Source: an uncultured Desulfovibrio sp.
GTDB taxonomy: Bacteria > Desulfobacterota > Desulfovibrionia > Desulfovibrionales > Desulfovibrionaceae
Assembly (NCBI RefSeq): GCF_944324525.1
Contig: NZ_CALUWS010000003.1
Coordinates: 52,479-116,478, forward strand
Length of the DNA stretch: 64,000 nt
Direction of reading: 5' to 3'
Shown: positions 36,001-44,068 of the stretch, piece by piece
Layout of the letters: every line of letters begins with the position of its first letter
Numbering within the stretch: the stretch's first letter is position 1
Position numbers and translations under genes: made by a program
The notes under the pieces: model-generated
What the model saw: the letters and a program-made list of their open reading frames with translations, nothing else
Told to the model about the DNA's origin: nothing
The model's database searches: none

Positions 36001-36403
36001 GCGCCTTCTGGTCTGGGAGGAGGAAGCCGAATCCCTGCGTGCCCGCACGGAGCATGTGCAGATCATGACCATGCACGCTTCCAAGGGGCTTGAGTTCCGT
36101 GCGGTCTTCCTCCCCGGTCTGGAGGACGGCCTGCTGCCTCTGCGCCGGGAAGTCCTCATGGGACAGCACGTGGAGAGCGCAATACCGCAAGAGCTGCTGG
36201 AAGAGGAGCGCCGCCTGCTTTATGTGGCGCTTACCCGCGCCGCGCAGGGCGTCTACGCCAGCCGCTGCGCGCAACGCAGCTTTTACGGGCACAGCTTGCG
36301 CCTGCCTGCCTCGCCCTTCCTCAGTCTGGTGGAAGATGCCTTCCATCAGTCCACGCTCAAGGCGCGCACCCGCCAGACGCAGGAACATCTCTCCCTGTTC
36401 TGA
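33056..36403 (+). CDS. Fusion of endonuclease Q-like PHP domain and UvrD-type helicase
   Basis: An 1115-aa protein. Residues 1-420 are a PHP-type phosphoesterase: DLHIHSRFS near the start (metal ligands), SNSDAHSG near residue 225, and a zinc finger CNNICPVCGKPLTIGVLHR from residue 303. These match EndoQ, which cuts DNA 5' of uracil, hypoxanthine or abasic sites. After a low-complexity linker (about 425-480, Ala/Arg/Pro-rich) residues 500-1115 are a superfamily 1 helicase: Walker A VLAGPGAGKTRV (about 515), LAITFTRRAAAEMRERL, Walker B VLVDEIQDLSP (about 697), and VQIMTMHASKGLEFRAVFLP near 1000. CAGGAGCATCACC precedes the start. It is expected to find and excise deaminated bases. Exact coupling is unknown. 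Confidence 0.85.
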   Translation: MSFIADLHIHSRFSRATSRQLTPAHLAAWARCKGIDLLGTGDFTHPQWRQELRDQLVEDADSGLYRLRQGQTETPDFLEGDGGLLHDAEPRFILQTEISSIYKRHGKVRKVHNLVFVPTLEDADKLSRRLESIGNLASDGRPILGLDSRDLLEICLEVCPASVLVPAHVWTPWFALFGSKSGFDRLEDCFGDLSSHIFALETGLSSDPAMNRLVSALDGYALISNSDAHSGANLGREANLFAGAPSYEGLFSALRRAARREAQDGQDCRFLGTLEFYPEEGKYHLDGHRACQVVMTPREALACNNICPVCGKPLTIGVLHRVWELADREEPARLAHEPDVHPLIPLPELVGELLGAGAGSRKVQQRYARLLRTLGSDMDILCHLPLSDIATCWDALAEAVGRMRRGEVHREGGYDGEYGVVRVFTPEEAAELHGQPSRRKAAAARRKTAAPALPLLESGAGTPEQPAASPAEDIRHFRQDLDAQATPETDEESGPVFSEEQLTALTARPEPVLVLAGPGAGKTRVLVGRLRHLLRQGIAPRELLAITFTRRAAAEMRERLTADHAGPEDVLPACDTLHALAWGHLQQQDPHAVLLSDEAARDLFHMASPALSREEARAHFEAYALWREKELHGRRLPPDAGELPLLGAPSQPWHAAACAYDAAKQRHTPRLYDYADLLDDFLLAVKRGEAPARQQVLVDEIQDLSPKQLAIVRALLPEDGCGFFGIGDPDQAIYGFRGAQGQDEESIRAIWPALRVFHLARSYRAGQGVLDAARRILRQRGQCGALHAVRPLASSLHLFAAPTPQAEARWIAGHMVRLLGGSSLTLHREGDATGNVLDGTLSPGDMAVLVRIRAQIPVIREALEAAGIPCRAPAEESCGRDDFCRAVLLAAAQAEGMAGCVPSSWSEAASRLSGEGSRLTCEELMRALAAPEGNALPPDAAGKRLCNLLKLDSTRGGLLLRQPAWRQLCRLWRQSGGWAELLRLLVWEEEAESLRARTEHVQIMTMHASKGLEFRAVFLPGLEDGLLPLRREVLMGQHVESAIPQELLEEERRLLYVALTRAAQGVYASRCAQRSFYGHSLRLPASPFLSLVEDAFHQSTLKARTRQTQEHLSLF

Positions 36404-36482
36404 GACAGGCACGGGGACGGACCGCAAGCGAAGGCGGGATACCTGCGCCCTGCCGTCGGAGGGGGATGACCGGCAAGAAATG

Positions 36483-36527
36483 AAAAATGCCCCTGCCGGA
36501 TGTCGGACGACATCCGGCGGAGCATTT
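36483..36527. terminator. Bidirectional terminator between the EndoQ-helicase and the convergent small gene
   Basis: An inverted repeat AAAATGC...GCCGGATGTC...GACATCCGGC...GCATTTT forms a 10-11 bp GC stem flanked by A-rich and T-rich arms, so it can end transcripts from both sides. Confidence 0.8.
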
Positions 36528-36586
36528 TACGAAAGGGCGAGCCTTTCCCCTGATATGGACGCGACCCGCGTACGGCCGCGAAACGA

Positions 36587-36847
36587 TTACTGTTCTTCAA
36601 GCCATGAGTCGTCTTCCAGCACGGTATAGCCGCGGACCATCAGATAGGAGACCTCGTCGGCCACTTCCAGCAGGCCCGTGACTTCCACCGGCACGCTCAC
36701 CTCATCATCCAGGTCCACCCCGGCCCCGCGCGGGATGATGCGGTATTCCACATCGTCCTGTACGATGGCCACACGCGCCTGACGTGCATCCGTACCGCGC
36801 GGTACGGCGGTCACATAGCCTTTGACCGTGATCTGTTCCTTGCTCAT
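36587..36847 (-). CDS. Small conserved-looking protein, unknown function
   Basis: An 86-aa acidic protein starting MSKEQITVKGYVTAVPRG and ending in an acidic tail (LEDDSWLEEQ). It is beta-rich by eye with no transmembrane or signal segment and could be a small OB- or SH3-like fold, but I do not recognise it. It converges on the EndoQ-helicase and is divergent from the next gene. Confidence 0.65.
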   Translation of the reverse strand: MSKEQITVKGYVTAVPRGTDARQARVAIVQDDVEYRIIPRGAGVDLDDEVSVPVEVTGLLEVADEVSYLMVRGYTVLEDDSWLEEQ

Positions 36848-37082
36848 CTGCTTCTCTGAAACCTTGCTGGTAATATCCCGGCCCGGCGCCGGGACGGGCA
36901 GGCTGTTCTGTCATGCACGCAGTCTTTTCAGACTGTACACGGCGGCACGCGCGGACAGAAAGCAGCTCCAATGACAATTCCGGCGTATGATACGCGGGCC
37001 GACCGCGCCACGCAAGGAAAAATGCGCTCCGGCCCGCTGCCGTGCGGCGCATTGCCGTTGCGCGGCGCGGCGCAACGGGGGA

Positions 37083-37112
37083 TTGCCAAGCGGCTTTTCC
37101 TTCATGTAGATA
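37083..37112 (+). promoter_or_regulatory. Candidate promoter in the 305-bp gap before the secreted protein pair
   Basis: TTGCCA (37083-37088), an 18-base spacer and TAGATA (37107-37112) lie 40 bases before the GTG start at 37153. The rest of 36848-37152 shows no gene. Confidence 0.35.
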
Positions 37113-37152
37113 GGGGAGGCACATCCCCAACCCTCGCCATCAGGAGGATCAC

Positions 37153-37578
37153 GTGAACATTCGTCGCTGCTTCCCTGCCCTTGCTCTGCTCCTTGCCTTG
37201 TCCAGCCCCGTGGCTGCTCAGGATTTCAGCAGGTTCAGCATGGATGTTCCCCAGGGCTGGACCGCCTCCACCGGGGAGGAAGGCACCGTTGCCGTCATAG
37301 CTCCCAAAAACGAAGCCGCCGTCACCATCGCCATCGAAAAGCTGGAAGATCTCAGCCCCGAGGAAGTCGTACGCATCTTCGCCAAGGAACTCGGAGCCGG
37401 CGAACCGCAGAAAACGGCTGACGACGAATACAGCTTCCAGTATGTCCGCAACGGCATCAGCCATCGCTCCATCTTCCGCGCCCGGAAAGATCATTTTCTG
37501 CTGATCACCGTCAACGACGAGGCGGGCAGGCACCAGGAGACCATCGAGGCCATGCTCAAAAGCCTCAAGGAAAAATAA
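37153..37578 (+). CDS. Exported protein of unknown function, first of a tandem pair
   Basis: A 141-aa protein. The first 22 residues (MNIRRCFPALALLLALSSPVAA) are a signal peptide, cleaved before QDFSRFSMDVPQGW, so it is probably periplasmic. The mature part ends EAMLKSLKEK. It starts at GTG after AGGAGGATCAC. The next gene has the same pattern QDF...VPQGWT...FLL(I)TV, so the two are paralogues. No function recognised. Confidence 0.75.
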   Translation: MNIRRCFPALALLLALSSPVAAQDFSRFSMDVPQGWTASTGEEGTVAVIAPKNEAAVTIAIEKLEDLSPEEVVRIFAKELGAGEPQKTADDEYSFQYVRNGISHRSIFRARKDHFLLITVNDEAGRHQETIEAMLKSLKEK

Positions 37579-37641
37579 GCCTTGTCCCGCCTTCCGGCAG
37601 CCTTTGCGGACTCCATGACCCGACCGGACGAACGAAACGCC

Positions 37642-38190
37642 ATGAGCGCACGCCTGCTGCGGCCCCCGTACCACAGGACGGCGTTCCCCGGCGTCCCCGC
37701 CCGTCCGGCTCCACGTCCGCACGTCACGGCAAGGTCGGTTTCCCGCTACCTGACTGCCGTGCTCTGCCTGCTGCTCGTGCTGGCGGCCGTTCCGCTCCAC
37801 GCGCAGGATTTCCCTCACTTCGGCGTCCTCGTCCCGCAGGGCTGGACTGTGGAGGAACAGCCGGAGGACATGCTCATCCTCCGTGCCCCTGACGGCGACG
37901 CCGCAGCCGTCATCATCTACGCCACACTGCCGGAAAAACGCCCGGCCAAAGAGGTGCTTGAGGAATATGTCCGCTATTTTTCAGGCAGCGAACCGCAACA
38001 GCGCAATGATGATGCCTATCTTTTTGAATTCATGCGTGATGGCGTGCGGACCACGGCGCTTTTCCTCCATGATGCGCGCAGCTACCTGCTGCTGACCGTC
38101 AGCGACCCGCGCAAGCGCTATCCCCAGTGTCTGGACATGGTCATGGATTCGCTTGTCCTGCGCCGTGACGACGAAAAGCCCGCCCGCTAG
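37642..38190 (+). CDS. Exported protein of unknown function, second of a tandem pair
   Basis: A 182-aa protein with a hydrophobic segment (YLTAVLCLLLVLAAVPLHAQ) before the mature QDFPHFGVLVPQGWTVEE. It is homologous to the preceding gene over the mature domain. The N-terminus is uncertain: ATG at 37615 or TTG at 37582 are in frame and equally possible, and the region before the signal is unusually long and basic. Function unknown. Confidence 0.65.
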   Translation: MSARLLRPPYHRTAFPGVPARPAPRPHVTARSVSRYLTAVLCLLLVLAAVPLHAQDFPHFGVLVPQGWTVEEQPEDMLILRAPDGDAAAVIIYATLPEKRPAKEVLEEYVRYFSGSEPQQRNDDAYLFEFMRDGVRTTALFLHDARSYLLLTVSDPRKRYPQCLDMVMDSLVLRRDDEKPAR

Positions 38191-38211
38191 ACTCAGGATT
38201 CATTACGCTTT

Positions 38212-38240
38212 TTTGAGGGGGAAGCCCCCCCTTCCCCCAA
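38212..38240. repeat. Short family A-like hairpin
   Basis: TTGAGGGGGAAG and CTTCCCCCAA form a stem that is a truncated family A inverted repeat. It lies 22 bases after the second secreted protein and may act as its terminator. Confidence 0.5.
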
Positions 38241-38258
38241 CAGACAACAAAGAGTGTT

Positions 38259-38373
38259 GGAGCGTTTCACTTTTGAAAAAGGTGAAACGCGAGGTGGGGG
38301 CACAGCGCCGCCCGGCCGAAACCAAGCGGAAAAACCGCGTTTTTTCCGCGAAACGCCAAGTCGGAAATGCTCT
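38259..38373 (-). repeat. Family B repeat, copy B5
   Basis: A 115-bp copy in reverse orientation, with the GTTTCACTTTTGAAAAAGG start, the block AACCGCGTTTTTTCCGCG, and a GGAAATGCTCT end. It lies in the gap between converging genes. Confidence 0.75.
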
Positions 38374-38389
38374 AACAGGCTCTGAAACG

Positions 38390-38418
38390 AAAAAGACCGC
38401 CCCAACAAGGGGGCGGTC
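38390..38418 (-). terminator. Rho-independent terminator of glmS
   Basis: On the minus strand GACCGCCCC and GGGGCGGTC form a 9-bp stem followed by TTTTT. It lies 24 bases after the glmS stop. Confidence 0.9.
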
Positions 38419-38441
38419 CTGCATGCGGCTGGGGAGCGCCG

Positions 38442-40262
38442 TCATTCCACGGTGACGCTCTTGGCCAGATTGCGCGGCTGATCCACGTCCTTGCCCAGAT
38501 AATCGGCCATTTCGTAACTGAAGAGCTGGAGAGCGGGCAGGGCCAGGAAGCCGGCCAGCGGCGCGGGCAGGGCGGGGATGCGCCAGATGTCGTCGGCGTC
38601 GGGTTCGCGCCCGGCATTGCACAAGGCGATGACCTTGCCCTGACGGGCCTTCACTTCCACCATATTGGAGACGACCTTCGGATAGAGGTCATCGTCCAGC
38701 GCCAACACCAGCGAGGGGAAAGCCGGATCGATGAGGGCTATGGGGCCGTGTTTCATCTCCCCGGCGGCGTAGCCCTCGGCATGGATATAGGAAAGTTCCT
38801 TGAGCTTGAGCGCCCCCTCCAGCGCCAGCGGGAAGCAGTGCCCGCGTCCCAGATAAAAGAAGTTGCGGGCCTGCGCGTACTTGCGCGAAAGCTCGCGGGC
38901 CCGTTCATGCATGGCGGGCAGGGCTTCGCCCAGCAACTGCGGCAGGCTCTCCAGCAGGGAAAGATGCTGCGCCCGGCTCTCCGCCATGTCGGCGTGGTTG
39001 CGCTGTCCCCAGTAAAGCGCCATGAGGGCAAGCATGAGCATCTGACTGCACATGGCCTTGGTGGAGGCCACGCTGATCTCCGGCCCGGCCTGGGTCAGGA
39101 TGACGGCCGAGGCCTCGCGGGCGATGGAGGAGCCCACCACATTGCACAGACCCAGCACCGGCACGCCCTTTTCGCGCGCGATGCGCAGGGCGGCCAGCGT
39201 ATCCGCCGTTTCGCCGCTCTGGCTGATGACCAGCACCATGTCTCCCTTGCCCAGCAGCAGGCTGTCCCGATAGCGGAATTCCGAGGCGATCTCCACCTGC
39301 ACCGGGATCCGCGCCCAGTTTTCCAGCAGATGCCGCCCCCACAGACCGGAATGGTAGGACGTGCCGCAGGCGACGATATGCAGGCGTTCCGGCACGGGCA
39401 GGGCGTCCAGCTCCGGCAGGCACACCGAACCTTCCTGCATCCGGCCGCTCAGACCGTCGGTGATGACGCGGGGCTGCTCGAAGATCTCCTTGAGCATGAA
39501 ATGCCGGTAACCGCCCTTCTGCGCGGCCTGCATGTCCCAGGTGATGGTCTGCACCGGATGCCGCACCGGGGCAAGGTCTTCCAGCCGCATGATGGCGTAG
39601 CCGCCGGCGTTGCAGCGCACGATGTCGCCGTCTTCCAGAAAGACGACCTGCCGGGTGTAGGGCAGAAAGGCCGGGATATCCGAGGCCACGAAATGCTCAC
39701 CCGTGCCGATGCCGAAAATGAGCGGCGCGGACATGCGGGCCGCCAGCAGGGTCTCGGGATCGTCCCTGTCCATGAGGCAGACGGCATAGGCCCCGTGCGC
39801 CTGCCGCAGGGCGGCGGCAAAGGCCTTGAGCAGATCCGGCTCGCTCTTGCGACATTCGGCGATGAGATTGACCAGCACTTCGGTATCCGTCTCCGAATGG
39901 AAGACATAGCCCTTTCCCAGCAGCTCCGCCTTGATCTCCTGAAAATTCTCGATGATGCCGTTATGCACGATGGCAAGGCTGCCGTCATTGCTGCGGTGGG
40001 GGTGGGCGTTGCGTTCCGCCGGTTCGCCATGCGTCGCCCAGCGGGTATGCCCCATCGCCGTGGTGGCGAAGGTCACGGGTTCATGGGCTAGCTTCTCTTC
40101 CAGCGCCGCCAGTTTGCCCTTGGCCCGGATGACGGCCAGCTCCCCCTTGAGGCCGAAGGCCACGCCCGCGGAATCGTAACCGCGGTACTCCAGACGGCGC
40201 AGCCCCTCCACGACCACGGGGACGCCCGGCCGATGCCCGGTATAACCAATAATGCCGCACAT
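38442..40262 (-). CDS. glmS: Glutamine-fructose-6-phosphate aminotransferase (isomerizing)
   Basis: A 606-aa enzyme that makes glucosamine-6-phosphate for peptidoglycan and LPS. The glutaminase half starts MCGIIGYTGHRPGVP (Cys nucleophile after Met removal) and has RWATHGEPAERNAHPH. The isomerase half has two SIS domains (VISQSGETADTLAALR, ASTKAMCSQML). The C-terminus ends AKSVTVE, as is normal for the family. It is downstream of ppiD by 79 bases. No riboswitch is expected or seen in this phylum. Confidence 0.97.
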   Translation of the reverse strand: MCGIIGYTGHRPGVPVVVEGLRRLEYRGYDSAGVAFGLKGELAVIRAKGKLAALEEKLAHEPVTFATTAMGHTRWATHGEPAERNAHPHRSNDGSLAIVHNGIIENFQEIKAELLGKGYVFHSETDTEVLVNLIAECRKSEPDLLKAFAAALRQAHGAYAVCLMDRDDPETLLAARMSAPLIFGIGTGEHFVASDIPAFLPYTRQVVFLEDGDIVRCNAGGYAIMRLEDLAPVRHPVQTITWDMQAAQKGGYRHFMLKEIFEQPRVITDGLSGRMQEGSVCLPELDALPVPERLHIVACGTSYHSGLWGRHLLENWARIPVQVEIASEFRYRDSLLLGKGDMVLVISQSGETADTLAALRIAREKGVPVLGLCNVVGSSIAREASAVILTQAGPEISVASTKAMCSQMLMLALMALYWGQRNHADMAESRAQHLSLLESLPQLLGEALPAMHERARELSRKYAQARNFFYLGRGHCFPLALEGALKLKELSYIHAEGYAAGEMKHGPIALIDPAFPSLVLALDDDLYPKVVSNMVEVKARQGKVIALCNAGREPDADDIWRIPALPAPLAGFLALPALQLFSYEMADYLGKDVDQPRNLAKSVTVE

Positions 40263-40341
40263 GCTCTTGCTCCTGCAAAAAACCCTGTCCCCGTCCGAAG
40301 ACGAGGGCAGGGAAGGTCTGTTGTGGGTGATGCCAGGCAGG

Positions 40342-42237
40342 CTAGTTGACGATCTGCCTGATCAGTTCGGGATTCTGCCTGATCTCCGCCTTGCGCTGCA
40401 ATCCGCCCAGGAAGAGCAGGAAAAGCTCTTCGCCACGGCGATTGCGCAGCAGGCCGTCGAAACTCTCCTGCATGGTTTCCCATTCGGCCGGATCGGCTTC
40501 CTGCACGCCGTCCACCCGGCAGATGAGCGCGCCGGGGCCTTCCTTTTCGCTCTCGAGGCGGAAGGCGCGCGGCAGCCACTTCTTCAGGGGCGCGGCAAAA
40601 ACGGCCTGAGAGAATTCCGTGCTGGCCGCAAAGCCGGACAGCACGCCGTCACGCTCAACGGAAGCCGTACCGAGCTTGAGCTCCTTGCCGTCCTGCGCCT
40701 GCTTCAGCTCTTCGGCCGCGGCCGAGAGGGCGGATGAAAGCATCTTTTCGTCCTTGAGGCGCTTTTCGATCTCGCCGCGCACGGCGGTCAGTTCAGACGT
40801 ATGGGCGGCTTCGGACTTGTCCACACGCACCACCAGATAGTTTTCGCCGGCTTCCAGCGCCGTATCCACCGGATTGCCGCTGCCCGCCCCCATGATGAGG
40901 GCCGCATTTTCCGCGGAAAGGCCGAGGGCCTTTTCAAGCTCAGGCGCGGAGAGCAGCGCCGTCTTTTCCGCACTCAGGCCGAAACGGGCCGCGCTTTCGG
41001 CAAGGGGCTTCTTGAGGATATTGTCCTCCACAAGGCCGTCCAGCGCGTCATTGAGCTTTTCCACGCCACGCTGCCGCGCCAGTTCGGCCCGGATCTCGCC
41101 TTCCACTTCGCTGAGCGGCCGCGTACCGGCGGCCTTCTTTTCGCTGACGAGGATCAGATGCAGGCCGAAGGGCGTGCGGACGGTCTCGGAAAGCTTGCCG
41201 GGCTCCAGCGCAAAGACCGCTTCCTCAAAGGGCTGCACCGTCTGTCCGCGCTGGATCCAGCCCAGTTCCCCGCCGGGCCCGGCGGCATTGGGACCGTTGT
41301 GAGCATCAGCCACCTGGGCAAAGGTCTTGCCGTCCGCAAGTTCCTTGCGGATGGCGGCCATGCTTTCCTCGGCCTTCTTCACCTCTTCGGCCGTGGCCTT
41401 TTCCGCCAGCGGCACAAGGATATGGGCGGCCTTGACCATTTCCGGGGTTTCATAGCGGGAAGCGTTTTTCGTGTATTCCGCCTCCACATCCGCCGCGCTG
41501 ACGCTTTCCGGCTTCACCAGCAGCAGAGGAGAGACCTTGATGTATTCCGCCACCACCTTGGCGGGGACGGCAAAGTCCTGCTTGTGGGAGGCGTAATAAT
41601 CTGCAATCTCCTTGTCCGTGAGCTTCACCTCGGCCGCGAAGCGGGAGGCGGGCACAAAGGCGTAGGATATGCTGCGCTTCTGGCGCAGATACTGGAAAAA
41701 GGCGCGGGATTCGTCGCTGTTGCTCCAGATGCCCGCCCGGACGAGGGCCTCCATCTTGCCCGCAAGCAGGTCTTCACGCAATTTCTGCTCGAAGGCCGCC
41801 ACGCTGCCGTAGCTGTTTTCGGCCATGCGGCGGAAGATCTCGGCATCGAAGACCCCGTCGCTGTTCTTGAACACGTCCACCTCTTCCACGGCCTGCCGCA
41901 TTTCCTGCGCGGAAACGCTGATGCCCATGCGGGCGGCTTCCTGCTCCAGCAGCTTCTGCATGATCAGGGCATTGAGGACCCTGTCCCCGATATTCTGCTG
42001 CGCAAGCTGCTCGCGCGTGATGCCGGGATTGCTGCGCTGGATGGCCTCCACCTGCTGCTGGTAGGCCCGATGGAATGTACTTGCGGAAATGCCGTCGCCG
42101 TTGACCACAGCCACGACGCTGCCGCCGCTCGTATCGGTGATGCTGCCCACGCCCCAGAAGACGAAGACGAGGATGATCAGGCCAAAAATCAGTTTGACGC
42201 CCATGGATTGGGCATTGGAACGAATAAAGTCCAGCAT
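40342..42237 (-). CDS. ppiD: Membrane-anchored periplasmic peptidyl-prolyl isomerase PpiD
   Basis: A 631-aa chaperone. One N-terminal membrane helix (LIFGLIILVFVFWGVGSI) follows MLDFIRSNAQSMGVK. Residues about 35-190 are the SurA_N-like chaperone region (VAVVNGDGISASTFHRAYQQ). A parvulin domain lies at about 265-365 (AAHILVPL, GPGGELGWIQRGQTVQPFEE, PFGLHLILV). The C-terminal part is a second SurA-like region. The start was placed at the ATG at 42237 (CGGAGTAGCC before it), since upstream codons would add sequence not found in the family. Confidence 0.93.
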   Translation of the reverse strand: MLDFIRSNAQSMGVKLIFGLIILVFVFWGVGSITDTSGGSVVAVVNGDGISASTFHRAYQQQVEAIQRSNPGITREQLAQQNIGDRVLNALIMQKLLEQEAARMGISVSAQEMRQAVEEVDVFKNSDGVFDAEIFRRMAENSYGSVAAFEQKLREDLLAGKMEALVRAGIWSNSDESRAFFQYLRQKRSISYAFVPASRFAAEVKLTDKEIADYYASHKQDFAVPAKVVAEYIKVSPLLLVKPESVSAADVEAEYTKNASRYETPEMVKAAHILVPLAEKATAEEVKKAEESMAAIRKELADGKTFAQVADAHNGPNAAGPGGELGWIQRGQTVQPFEEAVFALEPGKLSETVRTPFGLHLILVSEKKAAGTRPLSEVEGEIRAELARQRGVEKLNDALDGLVEDNILKKPLAESAARFGLSAEKTALLSAPELEKALGLSAENAALIMGAGSGNPVDTALEAGENYLVVRVDKSEAAHTSELTAVRGEIEKRLKDEKMLSSALSAAAEELKQAQDGKELKLGTASVERDGVLSGFAASTEFSQAVFAAPLKKWLPRAFRLESEKEGPGALICRVDGVQEADPAEWETMQESFDGLLRNRRGEELFLLFLGGLQRKAEIRQNPELIRQIVN

Positions 42238-42465
42238 GGCTACTCCGAAATGACGTCCTGACGCCGATAGCGCGCCGTAAAATTGCAGTTTAGCCGCATC
42301 GGCCCGGAAACTCAAGCGCGCCGGGCCGCAGAGGGGCGGGGAGAGGACTCGGAGTCAGCCTGCCTGAATGACGGATCCAGGTTTTTCTCTCCTGCCTGCG
42401 ATAAAGCGGCCCTCATTTTACACGACACTTCAACAGATATTTTGACACGATAAAAAAATTGTAAC

Positions 42466-42930
42466 TTATTGATTTTCAGGCAGCTGTCGTACGATATCCG
42501 CCAGGTCATCTCGTGTAAGTTCATTTGATTTTATTATTTCCAGCACATCGCCTTTTGATAAGGGAAAGTGTTGCATCATCTCCTTGAGTTCGTCTTTGGT
42601 GATTTTATCCAGCCAGACTGGCGCTATATAATTCCCACCCCACTCTGGCTTCATGGAAATTTCTTCTGAATTGGGTATTCCTCTAAAATTGGCATAAATC
42701 ATAAATCTGCAAAAACCTTCTGGCATAACTTCATCAAGATACAGCACTGTACCAGGCGGTAATACATAAAAAGGGTTTCCCTCAATTTCTCTATATGAAA
42801 TAAGCAAAGGTTCTTTTGTTCTATACACCTTCATCTGACACCTCTTATAGATATACTGTGTGAACAGTAGTAATACTGCTAATATTATTAACAAAAGTAC
42901 GCTATTTTTTGTATATATTTTTCTTATCAT
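42466..42930 (-). CDS. Membrane-anchored small protein, candidate immunity protein of the adjacent effector
   Basis: A 154-aa protein with a single N-terminal membrane helix (VLLLIILAVLLLFTQYIY) and a likely periplasmic domain of about 120 residues. It is AT-rich like the two genes upstream. A periplasmic immunity protein would match an effector acting on the cell wall. There is no known family motif, so the call rests on position right after the effector (29 bases). Confidence 0.55.
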   Translation of the reverse strand: MIRKIYTKNSVLLLIILAVLLLFTQYIYKRCQMKVYRTKEPLLISYREIEGNPFYVLPPGTVLYLDEVMPEGFCRFMIYANFRGIPNSEEISMKPEWGGNYIAPVWLDKITKDELKEMMQHFPLSKGDVLEIIKSNELTRDDLADIVRQLPENQ

Positions 42931-42959
42931 ACTTCACCTCTGTATTTTCCTCTAATATA

Positions 42960-43526
42960 TCATATAATATCTTGGGAGAAAAAAAAACCTCCACCAATAT
43001 TAAAAAATTCAGAAGATATAATATTTTTTCCAGACTGCTTTATACCATCCACTGTAACTGTTGCACAATTATGATTAAACAAATTATATTCTTTCTGCAG
43101 AATATATTGTATTCTATTTTTATACTCTATATACCTAAGTCGCTTTTTTAAAATACCATTAAAATATTCCACTATTGAGTTTATTTCATCTTCCTTTAAA
43201 TAATAAACATATCCAATAGTTTTTCGACCTAAATTATTTTCTGCTTCAATATATGAATTAAAATTTTTCCATACATTCAAAACCCCCTCTCCTTTTTCAT
43301 TAAACACCCCCCCAACCTCTCTATAACGTCCAAAATCGTATACATAATCCTTATTAGTAGTTACAACTCTTAAAGCGGAGTGTCCTAATACATGTCCCGG
43401 ATAATAACCGCCTATTAGTACTTCTATAAAATTAGCAGAAACTTTTATTACTGTTTTTCTAGATGTCGTCCCCTTATTGCCTTTTTTCCGAGCTTTGTTT
43501 ATAGTGCTATATTTAACATTAGGCAT
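42960..43526 (-). CDS. Candidate T6SS effector with permuted NlpC/P60-like catalytic motifs
   Basis: A 188-aa protein directly behind a PAAR gene. It has GHSALRV (His49) followed by YDFGRY and much later NHNCATV (Cys154), so the His precedes the Cys. That order is seen in permuted papain-like amidases such as DUF4105/Lnb_N proteins. The catalytic assignment is by eye and not proven. The start at 43526 overlaps the PAAR stop by 8 bases. AT-rich composition indicates transfer. The short basic N-terminus (KARKKGNKGTTSRK) could contact the PAAR tip. Confidence 0.6.
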   Translation of the reverse strand: MPNVKYSTINKARKKGNKGTTSRKTVIKVSANFIEVLIGGYYPGHVLGHSALRVVTTNKDYVYDFGRYREVGGVFNEKGEGVLNVWKNFNSYIEAENNLGRKTIGYVYYLKEDEINSIVEYFNGILKKRLRYIEYKNRIQYILQKEYNLFNHNCATVTVDGIKQSGKNIISSEFFNIGGGFFFSQDII

Positions 43527-44031
43527 AATCAAGCAACTCTTCCTGAGATAAACCTGGGAAATATATGCTACACACTCCTCGTGGAACATTATCTACATGA
43601 ATAAAACCATTAGAGTCAAGTTTTCCATAAACAACAGAATTATCTGGCAATACCAACTTAAATTTTTCATTTGGAATAGGAACACTATCAGAATCAACTA
43701 ACTGAAATTCAATGTAAGTTTTTTCCTCAAGAATATCCCAAGCAAAAGAATTTATATATTGCCGCTGATCATCAACAAAAGTATCAGGAGAACCAGTAGT
43801 AATTATTGCTCCACAGGCTGTTTTAGAACCCACATGAGCAACTAATTTTCCTTCTCCAAAAACACTTTTTACTCCACTTATAATGGGATTAGGGCCATGT
43901 TCAGGACACAAATATATATCTCCAACTCTAGCTATAGGACGAGCATTCACCATAATGCTGGATGAGACAATTGCAATTGTTCCACCATGGCTACCAATGT
44001 CACCAAGGCGCGCAACAGGTTTTTCACTCAT
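43519..44031 (-). CDS. PAAR-domain spike protein
   Basis: A 170-aa protein. The N-terminal 90 residues form a PAAR domain (KPVARLGDIGSHGGTI, VNARPIARVGDIYLCPEHG, HVGSKTACGAIITTGSPDT), the conical tip of type VI secretion spikes. The C-terminal 80 residues (IEFQLVDSDSVPIPNEKFKL...FIHVDNVPRGVCSIYFPG) resemble the transthyretin-like extensions of VgrG and PAAR proteins. It starts 37 bases after the sigma-54 regulator and is AT-rich. No other T6SS gene is in the window. Confidence 0.8.
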   Translation of the reverse strand: MSEKPVARLGDIGSHGGTIAIVSSSIMVNARPIARVGDIYLCPEHGPNPIISGVKSVFGEGKLVAHVGSKTACGAIITTGSPDTFVDDQRQYINSFAWDILEEKTYIEFQLVDSDSVPIPNEKFKLVLPDNSVVYGKLDSNGFIHVDNVPRGVCSIYFPGLSQEELLDYA

Positions 44032-44068
44032 AACTTAATCCCTTTATCAGCCAGAATGGCAAAACGCC

